The position numbers and the translations under genes are program-made. A stretch of 64,000 nt of DNA, taken from positions 186,001 through 250,000 of the forward strand of contig NZ_JAMQGP010000004.1 of assembly GCF_023703465.1 (NCBI RefSeq), written 5' to 3'. The notes under the pieces were generated by a model, which saw nothing but the letters and a program-made list of their open reading frames with translations, was not told the origin of the DNA and did no database searches. Positions 17,052-27,132 of the stretch are shown one piece after another (position 1 is the stretch's first letter; every line of letters starts with the position of its first letter). This stretch comes from Echinimonas agarilytica (GTDB lineage Bacteria; Pseudomonadota; Gammaproteobacteria; Enterobacterales; Neiellaceae).

Positions 17052-18215
17052 TACAGATTCTCGCCGGCACCAGCGCACTGTCATCGAAATAAGTGCCCAT
17101 GCTACGATCGCGGCGTTGAGCAAGATAACGATGAGATACCCCCAATCCAGAGTACCTTTTGCCAGTTCTTTGATAGCCAGCACAACATTCGATAGCGGCA
17201 CCAAGGCCCAAAACCAATCGAGTTCAATACCAGGAATGGATGCCACCAGCAAAGGCAGGAACACCACGGTGAATGTAAGCCCCATGTAATTTTGTGCTTC
17301 TTTGAAACTACGCGCATAAAACGAAATGGCGGTCATCATTGCACCAAAAATAAAAGACACAGGCACAATCAGCAACAACATCATGAACAAGTCAGTCACA
17401 CGAAATGACGCAATGGCTTTTTGGATAAACTCAACATCAAGCACATACACAGCCACAGAAGCCCAAGATCCTAAACTCAGCAATGTAAGCGCTCCGGCCA
17501 CAAAAGCACTAGTAGACACTACCATGACTTTGGCTGTGACCATTTTTTCAGTACTCATAGGAGCCATTAATAGCGTTTCAAGTGTGCCGCGTTCCTTCTC
17601 TCCGGCACCCACGTCTATGGCTGGATACATCGCCCCAACCAGCGCGATATAAAGCATCATGTATGGCAGCATACCACCAATGCCTGCGCCAACCGTTTCG
17701 CGTTCATCAGCGATGGAGATGTCATTTAAGGCAATGGGTTTTAGCCATTCTTGTCGTTGCGCTTCACTTAAGCCTTGTAGCTCTAACTGTTGATTGTGCC
17801 ACTGCGACACTAATTCTCGTTGCACCCGCTTTACAATGTTTTGTGCTCTAGAAAAAGCTTTAGCGGCATTATGGTGCAACGTCCATGAGGCGTGAGGTAA
17901 TTCACCGGATATTTCTAATACAAAATCAACGCGCTGCGCCTCAAGTGCTTGTCGAGCAGTCATTCCCGGCGGTAAGGAGACAGCAGCAATATCTGTCTGA
18001 CGATTAAATGCAGCCACAATGTCGTAAGTACTTTTGTCGCCCACTAATGCGTAATTTAATGTTTTCTGATGTTCTTTCACGGCAACGGCGGCAGCGACTC
18101 CCCCAGCAAGCGCCATAATCATTGGCATAAACACAATGGGCGTGAGCACCATCGTCATCATCACGCGGCGATCACGGGTCAATTCTAATAATTCTTTAAG
18201 ATATAAATACCACAT
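17040..18215 (-). CDS. ABC-2 type exporter permease (NatB-like)
   Basis: This 391-residue inner-membrane protein has one N-terminal membrane segment (about 18-42), a large extracytoplasmic region, and five further segments after about residue 180. 'GAGEKERGTLETLLMAPMSTEKMVTAKV' is the signature of the NatB/YhaP branch of ABC-2 permeases. It is written directly after the ATPase gene, sharing one base between stop and start, so the two form one exporter. NatAB of Bacillus exports sodium; here the substrate cannot be read. Its last codons overlap the convergent histidine kinase gene. Confidence 0.88.
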   Translation of the reverse strand: MWYLYLKELLELTRDRRVMMTMVLTPIVFMPMIMALAGGVAAAVAVKEHQKTLNYALVGDKSTYDIVAAFNRQTDIAAVSLPPGMTARQALEAQRVDFVLEISGELPHASWTLHHNAAKAFSRAQNIVKRVQRELVSQWHNQQLELQGLSEAQRQEWLKPIALNDISIADERETVGAGIGGMLPYMMLYIALVGAMYPAIDVGAGEKERGTLETLLMAPMSTEKMVTAKVMVVSTSAFVAGALTLLSLGSWASVAVYVLDVEFIQKAIASFRVTDLFMMLLLIVPVSFIFGAMMTAISFYARSFKEAQNYMGLTFTVVFLPLLVASIPGIELDWFWALVPLSNVVLAIKELAKGTLDWGYLIVILLNAAIVAWALISMTVRWCRRESVLFR

Positions 18216-18988
18216 TACAACGCCCCTCCCGATTGCAAGCAGTCGCGTAATGCAGCGTTCAAAGACGTCGCCTGGTAGTCTGTTTTAAAGCGCTCTACAT
18301 CACCGAAATATAGGCGTTTCCCCTTGTCGATAACCAAGATACGGTCACACAGCAATTCCACTTCATCCATATGATGGGTCGCAAAAAGAATTGTTTTTCC
18401 ATCACTTTTTAAGGCCTCAACACATTGCAGCACGCGCTCTGTCGCAACAATATCCAGACCTGTTGTAGGTTCATCAAACACCACTAACTTGGGATCATGG
18501 ACTAATGCGCGGGCAATCGCTGCTCGTTGACGCATCCCTGTTGAAAGCTCACTGACTTTACGGTCTAAAAATTCGGTTAAATCAAGTTGCTGAGCCAGAC
18601 TATCAATGCGTTGGGCAATATTTTGAGCATTAAGACCATACATTCGGCCAAAGAATTGAAGATTTTCGATAACGCTTAGGCGGTCGTATAAACCTTTACT
18701 ACCACTCAAAAAACCAAGTTGGCGACGATAGGCTAAAGGGTCGGCTCCGATACTTTGATTGTTATACTCAATCGAGCCATCAGACTCAGACAAGATGCCA
18801 GTAAGTAACCGCAGAGTCGTAGTTTTACCGGCGCCATTTGCCCCAAGCAAACCAATGACTTCACCCGTTTCTGCTTCAAAACTAAGAGACTCAAGCGCCC
18901 AAAATTGCTTACCGCGCCTGCGCGCATCTTGATGTTTGGCTTTGCCAGACACTTTAAAAAATTTTTGCAGTCCTTGCACTTTCAGCAT
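18215..18988 (-). CDS. ABC exporter ATPase (NatA-like)
   Basis: The 257-residue nucleotide-binding subunit has Walker A 'GANGAGKTTTLRLL', the ABC signature 'LSTGMRQRAAIARAL', Walker B 'LVVFDEPTTGLD' and the switch histidine in 'ILFATHHMDEVE'. A short basic insert near residues 18-27 ('KHQDARRRGKQ') precedes the Walker A, somewhat unusual for the family. It is translationally coupled to the permease gene downstream. Similarity is to the ABC-2 subfamily that includes NatA and CcmA-like exporters. Substrate unknown. Confidence 0.9.
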   Translation of the reverse strand: MLKVQGLQKFFKVSGKAKHQDARRRGKQFWALESLSFEAETGEVIGLLGANGAGKTTTLRLLTGILSESDGSIEYNNQSIGADPLAYRRQLGFLSGSKGLYDRLSVIENLQFFGRMYGLNAQNIAQRIDSLAQQLDLTEFLDRKVSELSTGMRQRAAIARALVHDPKLVVFDEPTTGLDIVATERVLQCVEALKSDGKTILFATHHMDEVELLCDRILVIDKGKRLYFGDVERFKTDYQATSLNAALRDCLQSGGAL

Positions 18989-19132
18989 GGCGTGAATCCA
19001 GTTTATTGCGTTATGTGGGCTTAAGTTTATCTTGATTGCTCACAATTGCAGTAGCTAAAAATTCAAGCGGCAATAGTTATGTTTATTTGGGTAGGCAATG
19101 AAGCGCGACTCTCAATTTAAAGCCAAGATAAT

Positions 19133-19159
19133 GGCTGCACCTTTCGGAATGGTGCAGCC
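19133..19159 (-). terminator. Hairpin after the chemoreceptor gene
   Basis: GGCTGCACC and GGTGCAGCC form a perfect 9-bp stem with a 9-base loop, 30 bp past the chemoreceptor stop. The following T run on the minus strand is poor, so termination is likely but not certain. Confidence 0.6.
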
Positions 19160-19188
19160 GTTATTAGCGATTAAATACTTGCGCTGAG

Positions 19189-21240
19189 TTACTTGAGTTG
19201 AAACTCTGAAATGTGCTCATGGAGCATCGTCGCGGTTTGTTGCAAACCTTGAGTAGAAAGCGAAGTTTCTTCGGTTTTACCTTGAATGCCTCTGCTATCG
19301 TCCGATAGCGACGTCACTCGTTCATTAATCTCCTCCGCCACGGAAGTTTGTTCTTCTGTCGCTGTCGCAATTTGAATCGACTGAGACATGATTTGATCGA
19401 GCTCCCCTTTCATCACTTCAAGAGCCGCGGAGCTCGATTCAACAATAGCCACCGCACGGGTGTTTTCTTCTTGTAGTGAGCTCATGTTCGAGGTCACTGA
19501 TTTAGATTCTGTTTGTAACTTTTCAATTTGCGAGCGAATCGTTTCGGTCGACTCTTGAGTTCGATATGCCAAGCTCCGAACTTCATCAGCAACCACCGCA
19601 AATCCTCGTCCTTGCTCGCCTGCTCGTGCGGCTTCAATCGCAGCATTCAGTGCCAATAGGTTCGTTTGTTCTGCAATGCCTTGAATCATGCTCGCCACAT
19701 CAGTAATCGCTTCGGTTTCTTTCACCAAGCGCATCATCACTTCATGCGTATTGCCTAGCTCAACGGTCAGGCTATCCATAATTTTTCGGCTTGCTTGAGC
19801 ATTATCAAAACTAGTGACCGAAGATTGGTGTGCACGCTCAACTGCATCTGAAGAGTGCGATGCCATAGTAGCCACTTCAGTAATCGTGCTAGACATTTCA
19901 TTGACAGCAACCGAGATGCTTTCGGTGGCTTTGAATTGGTGCTCTGAAAGTGTTGCGGATTCATCCATAAGCAGCGCCATTGACTCACTGGTGGAGTGAA
20001 TCGTGGTCGCTTCATTCTGCACACTTAGTAAAGCCCTGCGCAAATCTGCCAGCAACTCAGCAAACACTTGACTGAGTTCACTCAATTCATCTTTACCTGA
20101 TGTATCCAGTGCCACTGTCATGTCTTTCTCTTTAGATACCTGTCGGAACACATTCACCAAACCCGATAAAGGTTGAGTAATGCTTTTAGCAATGGTGGTT
20201 GACAAAAAAATCACCACAATTAAAAGCGTTATACCTAACACCGTTGCACCCACAGCTACTTTTTCAGCCTGTTCAACCAACTCGTTTTTAGTGGTAATGA
20301 GTTCCTGTACAACAAGCCGAATAGCATTATCAAAGCCATCAAATTGAGTTTGACTCAAAGACTCTAAATCAACATTCGAGTCAATTTGTAACGGCTTATT
20401 CTGAGTTTGATAAATATTGGAGCGAGACTTGAGTGCAACATCTCCCCATTGTTTCTGGTTGGCACTTCCCATCATTTCGTTCAGAATGCGAGCTGCTTCA
20501 GGTGTGGCAAAGCTAAAGAAACGGCCATAAGCGCTGTTGTATTTTTGATAGCTGCTCATGATCTCGCCAAAAATATAGACGTCCAGCGCATTGTCTTTGG
20601 CCAAGATCAACATGCTGTTGTGAAATGTCGCTTCCACATTCATATCAATCAGATTGGTGTAGGCAATTGCGATACGAGCAATTTGTTCTTGCTGCGCTGC
20701 AATGACCGCAATTTGATTCATCGAGCTGGCCACTTTGCTAATCATTTCATTGAAAAAGTACATGGTATGAATCTCACCACCGACTTTGTCTTTAAAGGCC
20801 TTGCTGATATGCAACTTCTGGTCTGCGGCTTGTCGAACGTATTGCATGCGCTCAATCAACGGCACGTAATACTCAATCTCGTTCATCAACGCTGGATAGC
20901 CCGTTAGAGTCTCGTGGTTGTCATTGAGAAATTGTAGGAATGCTCGCTGGTGCTGCTCTGTTTGACGGCGCTTAGCCAACATCTGCTGCTTGGCAGCACC
21001 GACATTGCCGTCGCGCAAATCAAGGTAAATGCGCGTGTAAAATGACTCTTGTAATGACGAAGTGATGAATGGATACGCCACATCTGCGTAATCCAGAGCC
21101 GTATTAAGTTGGTTGAGCTTGTTGATTTGTTGCCTTGAATCCATCACAGATTTCAACGACAACCCGGCAATTGCCAGCAATGGCAACAAAATCAAGAGGA
21201 TAATTCTTGTTTGAATTTTTAACGATCTGAAATGACGCAT
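19189..21240 (-). CDS. Methyl-accepting chemotaxis protein with NIT-like sensor
   Basis: This 683-residue chemoreceptor spans the inner membrane. It has a membrane segment at about 12-30, a large mostly helical periplasmic region (about 31-330), a second membrane segment (about 328-352) and a HAMP domain ('[19 protein letters not shown]'). The cytoplasmic signalling helix has the invariant hairpin '[20 protein letters not shown]' then '[14 protein letters not shown]'. The periplasmic part resembles the NIT (nitrate/nitrite-sensing) family in its pattern of helices ('[15 protein letters not shown]'), but I cannot prove it. The protein ends 'HISEFQLK' without a CheR-binding pentapeptide. It is alone; no che genes are nearby. 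Confidence 0.9.
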   Translation of the reverse strand: MRHFRSLKIQTRIILLILLPLLAIAGLSLKSVMDSRQQINKLNQLNTALDYADVAYPFITSSLQESFYTRIYLDLRDGNVGAAKQQMLAKRRQTEQHQRAFLQFLNDNHETLTGYPALMNEIEYYVPLIERMQYVRQAADQKLHISKAFKDKVGGEIHTMYFFNEMISKVASSMNQIAVIAAQQEQIARIAIAYTNLIDMNVEATFHNSMLILAKDNALDVYIFGEIMSSYQKYNSAYGRFFSFATPEAARILNEMMGSANQKQWGDVALKSRSNIYQTQNKPLQIDSNVDLESLSQTQFDGFDNAIRLVVQELITTKNELVEQAEKVAVGATVLGITLLIVVIFLSTTIAKSITQPLSGLVNVFRQVSKEKDMTVALDTSGKDELSELSQVFAELLADLRRALLSVQNEATTIHSTSESMALLMDESATLSEHQFKATESISVAVNEMSSTITEVATMASHSSDAVERAHQSSVTSFDNAQASRKIMDSLTVELGNTHEVMMRLVKETEAITDVASMIQGIAEQTNLLALNAAIEAARAGEQGRGFAVVADEVRSLAYRTQESTETIRSQIEKLQTESKSVTSNMSSLQEENTRAVAIVESSSAALEVMKGELDQIMSQSIQIATATEEQTSVAEEINERVTSLSDDSRGIQGKTEETSLSTQGLQQTATMLHEHISEFQLK

Positions 21241-21486
21241 ATGACGACTCGATATAGCTTTGGCTTATAGATACTACGGCTTCTATGAAACCATTGTTAC
21301 GTTAAAAAAACCACGATATTGAACAATATTTACTGTTAACAAAGGTCAAAAAGTTAATTTCGTGGTCAAGTTAACAGCGCTAGGATTTACAATGGATCGT
21401 GGGTTCACAGTATCCAAAGAAGATGTTCAGCCAATACACTATTAAATTTGATAACATTGCGCTGATTCGATACAGGAACTTCCGTC

Positions 21487-22128
21487 ATGCAATACCACAT
21501 CATTCCAGTCACGCCTTTTATGCAAAATTGTTCCATTATATGGTGCCCTGAAACCCTCAAGGCCGCAGTGGTTGATCCCGGAGGCGACATGGCACGTCTC
21601 AATTCGTTTATTGCGGAAAAGGGGCTAACACTGACCAAGGTATTGCTAACCCACGCACATATCGACCATGCTGGGGCAACCGCTGACATGGCACAGCAAT
21701 ATTCAATCCCTATTGAAGGTCCACATCTAGAAGATCAATTTTGGATCGACGGTTTAGACCAACAAAGTCGAATGTTTGGATTTCCTAAGGTTGAAACTTT
21801 CACTCCTACCCGGTGGCTGGCTCAAGACGACCGAGTCACGGTGGGTCAGCAGGAGTTAGAAGTGCGTTTTTGTCCCGGCCATACGCCCGGCCATGTGGTA
21901 TTCGTGAACCACTCCAGTAAATGGTCAATCGTGGGTGATGTCATTTTCCAAAATTCCATTGGTCGGACTGACTTTCCGAAAGGCGATCACGCCACACTTA
22001 TTGATTCCATCCAACAACAGATTATGTCTCTACCCGACGACTATGCGATTCTCCCTGGCCACGGCCCCAAAACAACCGTAGGGCAGGAACGCCGAAGTAA
22101 CCCTCACTTAGTTCAAGACGGTTGGTAA
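21487..22128 (+). CDS. gloC: GloC, hydroxyacylglutathione hydrolase (YcbL type)
   Basis: The 213-residue metallo-beta-lactamase-fold enzyme closely follows E. coli YcbL (GloC), a type II glyoxalase that hydrolyses S-lactoylglutathione in methylglyoxal detoxification. It has 'QNCSIIWCPET' near the N-terminus, the metal motif 'LTHAHIDHAG' (about 54-63), 'CPGHTPGHVVF', 'VGDVIFQNSIGRTDFP' and the final 'LPGHGPKTTVGQER'. Spacing and length match the YcbL family rather than the longer GloB type. AGGAAC lies 9 bp before the ATG. It is a single-gene unit followed by rdgC on the same strand with 150 bp between. Confidence 0.93.
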   Translation: MQYHIIPVTPFMQNCSIIWCPETLKAAVVDPGGDMARLNSFIAEKGLTLTKVLLTHAHIDHAGATADMAQQYSIPIEGPHLEDQFWIDGLDQQSRMFGFPKVETFTPTRWLAQDDRVTVGQQELEVRFCPGHTPGHVVFVNHSSKWSIVGDVIFQNSIGRTDFPKGDHATLIDSIQQQIMSLPDDYAILPGHGPKTTVGQERRSNPHLVQDGW

Positions 22129-22281
22129 ACACTTACATCAATGTTCTTTAATTTGTGCCTGTGAATGCCAATAACAGGCACAAAATCAATGCGCTATCTT
22201 GTCTTTCACAATCTCACCTTGTTCCGAACATAGCTTTGTGGCTCAATAGCCGTTCTTTTTAGCAAGCCAGTAGGAATTGAA

Positions 22282-23199
22282 ATGTGGTTTAAAAACCTGA
22301 TCTTTTATCGCTTCTCCAAACCTTTCGATATGTCGCAAGACAAGTTTGAACAGGCGCTTCAGGAGTTTGCATTCAAACCTTGTGGCTCACAGGACGTTAG
22401 CCAATATGGCTGGACTACCCCGCTAGGGCATCAAACCGATGGTTTAGTGCATGCGGGTTCAGGTTGCTACTGGATCACAGCCAAGAAAGAAGAAAAAATG
22501 CTACCGGCTCCGGTCATTAAAGAAATGGTCGAAGAAAAAGCCGAGAAAATTTCAGAAGCCGAACAGCGCAAAGTGAGCAACAAAGAAAAGCAACAACTCA
22601 AAGAAGAAGTGGTAATGACGCTGTTACCGCGAGCCTTTAGCCGCTTTTCATCGACTTCGGCTTACATTGACACCAAAGAAGGTTTGTTGGTGGTTGATGC
22701 CGCAAGCTTTAACAAAGCCGAAGACTTAATGGCATTACTCCGCAAAACATTAGGTTCTTTACCCGTTCTGCCCGTCGAAGTGATGGAAGCCCCAGGAGCA
22801 ATCATGAACAAATGGTTGCTGGAAAACTTTAGACCCGCTCAGTTTACGATTACCGAAGAAGCCGAATTAGCCGAGCTTGGAGAAGACGGCGCTGTGGCTA
22901 AATTTAAACGCCAACCACTCGATAGCGATGAAGTGCTTGCACACATTGAAGCTGGCAAACAGGTGGTGAAATTGTCGATGATGTTTGATGATCGCATTGA
23001 ATTTCTACTACACGACGACCTCACAGTAAAACGTATTAAGTTTACTGAGCTGGTCACAGACGAAAACGAAGACGTGGGAACCGAAGATCCTATTGCTCGT
23101 TTAGACGCTGACTTCACGCTAATGTGTGCCGAATTGGCCGCGTTTATAAAAGCGTTGCTCAATGCTTTTGGCGGAGAACTGCTGCCAGAACAACGATAA
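22282..23199 (+). CDS. rdgC: RdgC, recombination-associated DNA-binding protein
   Basis: RdgC is a nucleoid-associated ring-shaped dimer that binds DNA and limits RecA loading. The 305-residue protein begins with the diagnostic 'MWFKNLIFYRF' and contains 'GWTTPLG', 'KEEKMLPAPVIKE', 'LLPRAFSRFS' and a C-terminal 'LDADFTLMCAELAAFI' helix. Length is normal for the family. AGGAATTGAA precedes the ATG. A strong hairpin follows, shared with the convergent HDOD gene. Confidence 0.96.
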   Translation: MWFKNLIFYRFSKPFDMSQDKFEQALQEFAFKPCGSQDVSQYGWTTPLGHQTDGLVHAGSGCYWITAKKEEKMLPAPVIKEMVEEKAEKISEAEQRKVSNKEKQQLKEEVVMTLLPRAFSRFSSTSAYIDTKEGLLVVDAASFNKAEDLMALLRKTLGSLPVLPVEVMEAPGAIMNKWLLENFRPAQFTITEEAELAELGEDGAVAKFKRQPLDSDEVLAHIEAGKQVVKLSMMFDDRIEFLLHDDLTVKRIKFTELVTDENEDVGTEDPIARLDADFTLMCAELAAFIKALLNAFGGELLPEQR

Positions 23200-23212
23200 C
23201 CACAATTGATGT

Positions 23213-23247
23213 AAAAAAGGCCCAGTGCATTGCATCGGGCCTTTTTT
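23213..23247. terminator. Bidirectional terminator between rdgC and the HDOD gene
   Basis: GGCCC and GGGCC arms are flanked by six A on the left and six T on the right, so the A/T runs also pair. The hairpin can stop transcription from both sides, fitting the convergent genes. Confidence 0.88.
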
Positions 23248-23272
23248 ATAGGCGGAATTTCAGTGACTCACT

Positions 23273-24115
23273 TTACTCGTAAAGCAAACGCTCTTGCGCA
23301 AGTTTATTGGTAAACTCATGGCTCATAAATACGTCTACTGAGTTAATCGCGCCTTTATCCACGTAGTACTCAAGCTCTTCTTTCACATCAATATTGAACT
23401 GCGTTTTTTGGTAATACAAATAGCCCAAACGCACAAAATCTAAGTAGTCCACCTGCTCACTCTGAAACGCACCGTTACGCCATTGCCACACCACCTTGGC
23501 AAAGTCTTCACCTAAGTTCCAGTGGCGCACAATGTGTACACCCACAGTACAACTGACTTTTTCTATGACGTTATTCAAAAACTTAGTTGAGATTTGATCA
23601 GGCGCTTGAATCTCTGCTTCGGTCAAAATTGGCAATGCGCCAATTTCATGCAACAAGGCAGCCAGAGCCAAACGATCGCGAGAAACAGGGCTGCTCTTAT
23701 GAGTCAGCAAGTATTCTTCAGACACCGCGATAGATGCGCAAGCCACAGCAACACTTTGCTGCCAAACACGCCTCAAGCACGACTTCACAATAGGGTTTGA
23801 AGAAATAAATAGCTGCTCAAGCGCCATTGCAATCGCAACATTCTTAATGGCTCGAAGGCCAATACGAAAAACCGCTGCCGATACAGTGTCTATTGTTGCC
23901 GAACGACTGTTATAAGCTGTATTCGCTACACGAATAATGCGTGCTGACAATGCCGCATCCGTACCTACGACACGCGCAATATCATGCAAAGTACTCGCAG
24001 GGTCATCGGCTACATCTCTAATTTTAATCGCCACTTCCGGTAAGGTAGGGAGAATAAGAGCGTCTTGACGAATTTTTTCAGTCAAAATACTCAGTAGTGC
24101 GCTTTCCGTAGACAT
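23273..24115 (-). CDS. HDOD domain protein
   Basis: The 280-residue cytoplasmic protein is essentially one HDOD domain (about 15-210): 'LPTLPEVAIKIRDVADDPAS', then 'DAALSARIIRVANTAYN', then 'AVFRIGLRAIKNVAIAMAL'. HDOD is a degenerate HD-type domain found alone or in signalling proteins; here the catalytic HD pair is not kept, so an enzymatic role is doubtful and a regulatory adaptor is more likely. There is no receiver, GGDEF or EAL domain attached. AAGGAC sits 4-5 bp before the ATG. It is convergent with rdgC and divergent from trhP. Confidence 0.88.
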   Translation of the reverse strand: MSTESALLSILTEKIRQDALILPTLPEVAIKIRDVADDPASTLHDIARVVGTDAALSARIIRVANTAYNSRSATIDTVSAAVFRIGLRAIKNVAIAMALEQLFISSNPIVKSCLRRVWQQSVAVACASIAVSEEYLLTHKSSPVSRDRLALAALLHEIGALPILTEAEIQAPDQISTKFLNNVIEKVSCTVGVHIVRHWNLGEDFAKVVWQWRNGAFQSEQVDYLDFVRLGYLYYQKTQFNIDVKEELEYYVDKGAINSVDVFMSHEFTNKLAQERLLYE

Positions 24116-24361
24116 AAAGTCCTTATATGAAGTTGGTCGTCAGAGAAACATAATCAAACTATAGTTTAATCCGAATTGGATTGAGCGTCAGCAAACCATT
24201 TCAAATCAAAGTACTGGTCAAATCACCTGCTATATTTGCAGTCGTGCGAGCTTATCCATATTATCTCGCCTCTCAACTCAAAAGGCCATTCAAAAAACAT
24301 GGTCTTTTGAGTTGTATTTCACAACGATATATCTATTTTATTTCATCCATAGTGAGGATTT

Positions 24362-25738
24362 ATGTTGAGTCCCGAGTTGCTATCTCCCGCCGGCACATTA
24401 AAAAATATGCGGTACGCTTTTGCTTACGGTGCAGATGCCGTTTATGCAGGCCAACCTCGCTATAGTCTTCGTGTCAGAAATAATGAATTCAATCATGCCA
24501 ATTTAAAGTTAGGGATTGATGAAGCACATGCGCTTGGCAAACAATTCTATGTAGTCAACAACATCTCACCACACAACACAAAACTCAAAACCTTTGTCAA
24601 AGATTTGAAGCCAGTCGTAGAAATGAACCCCGATGCACTGATCATGGCCGACCCCGGTTTAATTATGCTGGCGCGTGAACACTTTCCAGATATGCCAATA
24701 CACCTATCTGTGCAAGCTAACGCAGTCAATTGGGCCACCGTTAAATTCTGGCAACAAATGGGCGTAACTCGGACTATTTTGTCGCGCGAACTATCGCTCG
24801 ATGAAATTGAAGAAATTCGAATGAGAGTGCCTGAGATGGAACTTGAAGTCTTTGTTCATGGAGCCCTGTGCATGGCCTATTCAGGCCGATGTTTGTTGTC
24901 GGGGTACATCAATAAACGCGATCCCAACCAAGGAACCTGCACCAACGCATGCCGCTGGAAATATGATGCGCACGAAGCGCAAGAAAATGAAACAGGAGAT
25001 GTGGTTGCAGTCGACCCCAGCGTCGACCTCCAAATCACTCAAAGCATGCAAGAAGTTCCAGCCACCTTGGGCCAAGGCGCACCCACCGACAAGATGTACT
25101 TGTTGCAAGAAGGTAACCGCCCTGGCGAGTACATGCCTGCGTTTGAAGACGAGCATGGCACTTACATCATGAACTCTCGTGATTTGAGAGCGGTTGAGCA
25201 TGTTGAAAGACTCACCAAAATGGGCGTTCACTCACTCAAGATTGAAGGCCGGACCAAATCATTTTATTACTGTGCCCGCACTGCGCAAGTGTACCGCCGA
25301 GCCATTGATGATGCAGTGGCCGGCAAGCCATTTGACCCCACACTACTCGGGTCTTTAGAGCATCTAGCTCACCGTGGATACACCGAAGGCTTCTTACGCC
25401 GACATACTCATGACTCCTATCAAAACTACGACTTCGGATACTCCGTGAGTACCAGCCAACAGTTTGTGGGCGAAGTCAAACAGCGCATGAGCAATGGGTT
25501 GGTTGAAGTTGATGTGAAAAACCGCTTCGACAAAGGTCATCATATTGAGCTGATGACGCCGAAAGGAAACATGAGTTTCATTCTTGAACACATGGAAAAC
25601 AATAAGGGTGAAATGATGGAAGTCGCGCCCGGAAATGGTTACATCGTGTATTTGGCAATTCCTGAAGAAGTCGACGTGGAACATGGCCTCATCATGCGCA
25701 ATTTAAATGACCAAGAAAACACACGAAAGCCTTTTTAG
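24362..25738 (+). CDS. trhP: TrhP (YegQ), prephenate-dependent tRNA uridine(34) hydroxylase
   Basis: The 458-residue U32-family protein is nearly collinear with E. coli YegQ/TrhP, which makes 5-hydroxyuridine at tRNA position 34 using prephenate as donor. The N-terminus 'ELLSPAGTLKNMRYAFAYGA', the central 'HLSVQANAVNWATVKFW' and the cysteine cluster 'FVHGALCMAYSGRCLLSGYI' with 'GTCTNACRW' (iron-sulfur ligands) are all present. A variable stretch near 205-240 is the normal family insertion. GAGGATTT directly precedes the ATG. It is a single-gene unit. It does not belong to the true collagenase-type U32 proteases despite the family name. Confidence 0.95.
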   Translation: MLSPELLSPAGTLKNMRYAFAYGADAVYAGQPRYSLRVRNNEFNHANLKLGIDEAHALGKQFYVVNNISPHNTKLKTFVKDLKPVVEMNPDALIMADPGLIMLAREHFPDMPIHLSVQANAVNWATVKFWQQMGVTRTILSRELSLDEIEEIRMRVPEMELEVFVHGALCMAYSGRCLLSGYINKRDPNQGTCTNACRWKYDAHEAQENETGDVVAVDPSVDLQITQSMQEVPATLGQGAPTDKMYLLQEGNRPGEYMPAFEDEHGTYIMNSRDLRAVEHVERLTKMGVHSLKIEGRTKSFYYCARTAQVYRRAIDDAVAGKPFDPTLLGSLEHLAHRGYTEGFLRRHTHDSYQNYDFGYSVSTSQQFVGEVKQRMSNGLVEVDVKNRFDKGHHIELMTPKGNMSFILEHMENNKGEMMEVAPGNGYIVYLAIPEEVDVEHGLIMRNLNDQENTRKPF

Positions 25739-26084
25739 CCTGTTTGGGAAAATGTTGGAAAAACTAAGAAAAAGACGTTTAACCACATCATATTAAATAA
25801 AGAGTGGTTTCTCTATCAATGCCATAGAAGAGAAAACGGTTGTTGCGTTTTCTCTTCTACATTTGTAAAAGCAGTCGCTTCATGGCTGACACGCGTTCTT
25901 CGCCTTTATTGTTAAAGCGATATATTAAGGGGTTAACAATGCTCTTTTAAATAGGAACGTTTAAGGTTTCAAAAAGCGCGCCATGACTCAGCTAATCAAA
26001 GACAAAAAATACTTCTAGAACAATTAAAACAACACGTTAGAATTTACTAACAGCGAACAACCGGCCTCTAAAACATAAACATCA
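25739..26084. other. Convergent intergenic region with a 14-bp perfect hairpin
   Basis: No gene is visible here. At 25825-25859 TAGAAGAGAAAACG and its exact complement flank a 7-base loop, a 14-bp perfect stem. It has no strong T tract on either side, so it may be a weak terminator of trhP or an RNA-stabilising end. The rest is AT-rich sequence between convergent genes. Confidence 0.55.
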
Positions 26085-26789
26085 TTACCAAAAATCAGTC
26101 GATGCAGACTCATCCCACTGTCGTAAATAATGCTGAAAATTACGCTCTTCAGTCACCTCAAATGGAACATCTGTGAGCTGAGCCAATTCAATCCGGTCGA
26201 GCCTAAACATACGGTAATCATTGCGCAGCTCACACCAAGCAACGAGAGTCCACGTTGCCCCCCAAAACAGCAGCCCCAGGGGCGCAACGTTCCGAGTACT
26301 TCGTCTTTCTTTGGCATCGATGTAAGTCATCGATAAACAGCACTTTTGTTCAATCGCTTGGCGAATCAATTCACTATATTGTGCGCGTTTGGAATGACCA
26401 AAATCAGGCACGACAAATTTGGTGGTCTTTTGCTCATGTGCAAGAGCTGAGCGCTCGGGTAAAACCGCTTTAATTTTATCCAATGCAGTCTGCGCAGAAT
26501 GTGCTAAAGCATCATCACTCAGTGCCTTGACCAATCTCATGCCCAGCATTAATGACTCTAACTCTTGCTCACTAAACATGAGTGGCGGAACCGATGACTT
26601 AGAAGCAAGCATGTAACCCACGCCTGCCTCACCATCCACATCAATGCCAGATGCAATGAGCGACTTAATATCTCGATAAATAGTGCGCTCGGACACTTCC
26701 AAACGTTCAGCAAGTTGTGTTGCTGTAATGGCAGTACGCTTCGCACGCAACAAAGTTAACAGTTGTAATAGCCGTTCCGATTTAATCAA
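26085..26789 (-). CDS. YafY-type transcriptional regulator (HTH_11 plus WYL)
   Basis: The protein has an N-terminal DeoR/HTH_11 winged helix (about 1-60, 'SERLLQLLTLLRAKR' and 'VSERTIYRDIKSLIASGI') and a WYL sensor domain (about 135-215) with 'YIDAKERRSTRNVAPLGLLFWGATWTLVAWC', a variant of the YafY/YfjR family core. WYL domains sense nucleotides or other small ligands. I chose a TTG start at 26789 (234 residues): AGGA lies 9 bp before it and the protein then begins as typical YafY proteins do. A TTG at 26825 would extend it into the gene upstream without a ribosome site. It is last in a three-gene operon with two small enzymes that it may regulate. Confidence 0.85.
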   Translation of the reverse strand: MIKSERLLQLLTLLRAKRTAITATQLAERLEVSERTIYRDIKSLIASGIDVDGEAGVGYMLASKSSVPPLMFSEQELESLMLGMRLVKALSDDALAHSAQTALDKIKAVLPERSALAHEQKTTKFVVPDFGHSKRAQYSELIRQAIEQKCCLSMTYIDAKERRSTRNVAPLGLLFWGATWTLVAWCELRNDYRMFRLDRIELAQLTDVPFEVTEERNFQHYLRQWDESASTDFW

Positions 26790-26802
26790 GTCGCTGCATC
26801 CT

Positions 26803-27120
26803 TTATGCGCTGCCCGAGCCTCCAATTTCTGAACACGCTAAAATATGGCGCATATTTACACTTTCTGCATCTATCATCGGCATCATTTGAGCCATGAAAT
26901 GTTGAGACATCACATCTTCAGCCGCAGTCTTTGCCGCGTCTAGCGAGGCCCAATGCACAATGTCGAGAAAGCCATGGTCATTGTCCTTCACTAATGTCCG
27001 GTAATGAAACCCAGGTTGCGCTGCCACCCATTCATTCAACGCGGGTTGTAGTGCGTAAAATTCCGCTTCATTTGCGGTTGACGTCAGTTTAAAGCTCACT
27101 AGTTCAATGGTCGATTTCAT
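26803..27120 (-). CDS. Small dimeric alpha-beta barrel (ABM-like) protein
   Basis: The 105-residue protein has the pattern of a ferredoxin-like dimeric alpha-beta barrel: an N-terminal strand 'IELVSFKLT', a helix, 'GFHYRTLVKDNDHGFLDIVHWAS' as the paired strands, and a helix starting 'AAKTAAEDVMSQH'. Such proteins are often monooxygenases or ligand-binding proteins of the ABM/EthD type. No catalytic residue can be pinned down. It lies 12 bp after a VOC gene and 13 bp before the regulator start, so it is in the same operon. Confidence 0.7.
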   Translation of the reverse strand: MKSTIELVSFKLTSTANEAEFYALQPALNEWVAAQPGFHYRTLVKDNDHGFLDIVHWASLDAAKTAAEDVMSQHFMAQMMPMIDAESVNMRHILACSEIGGSGSA

Positions 27121-27132
27121 CTCTAAATCCTT

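Noticed and set aside
24362-25738. U32 collagenase-type protease
   Set aside because: The family name suggests a peptidase, but the sequence follows TrhP/YegQ, which modifies tRNA.
26803-26825. Start of the YafY regulator at 26825
   Set aside because: It would overlap the upstream gene, has no ribosome site and adds residues not found in the family; TTG 26789 has AGGA at proper spacing.
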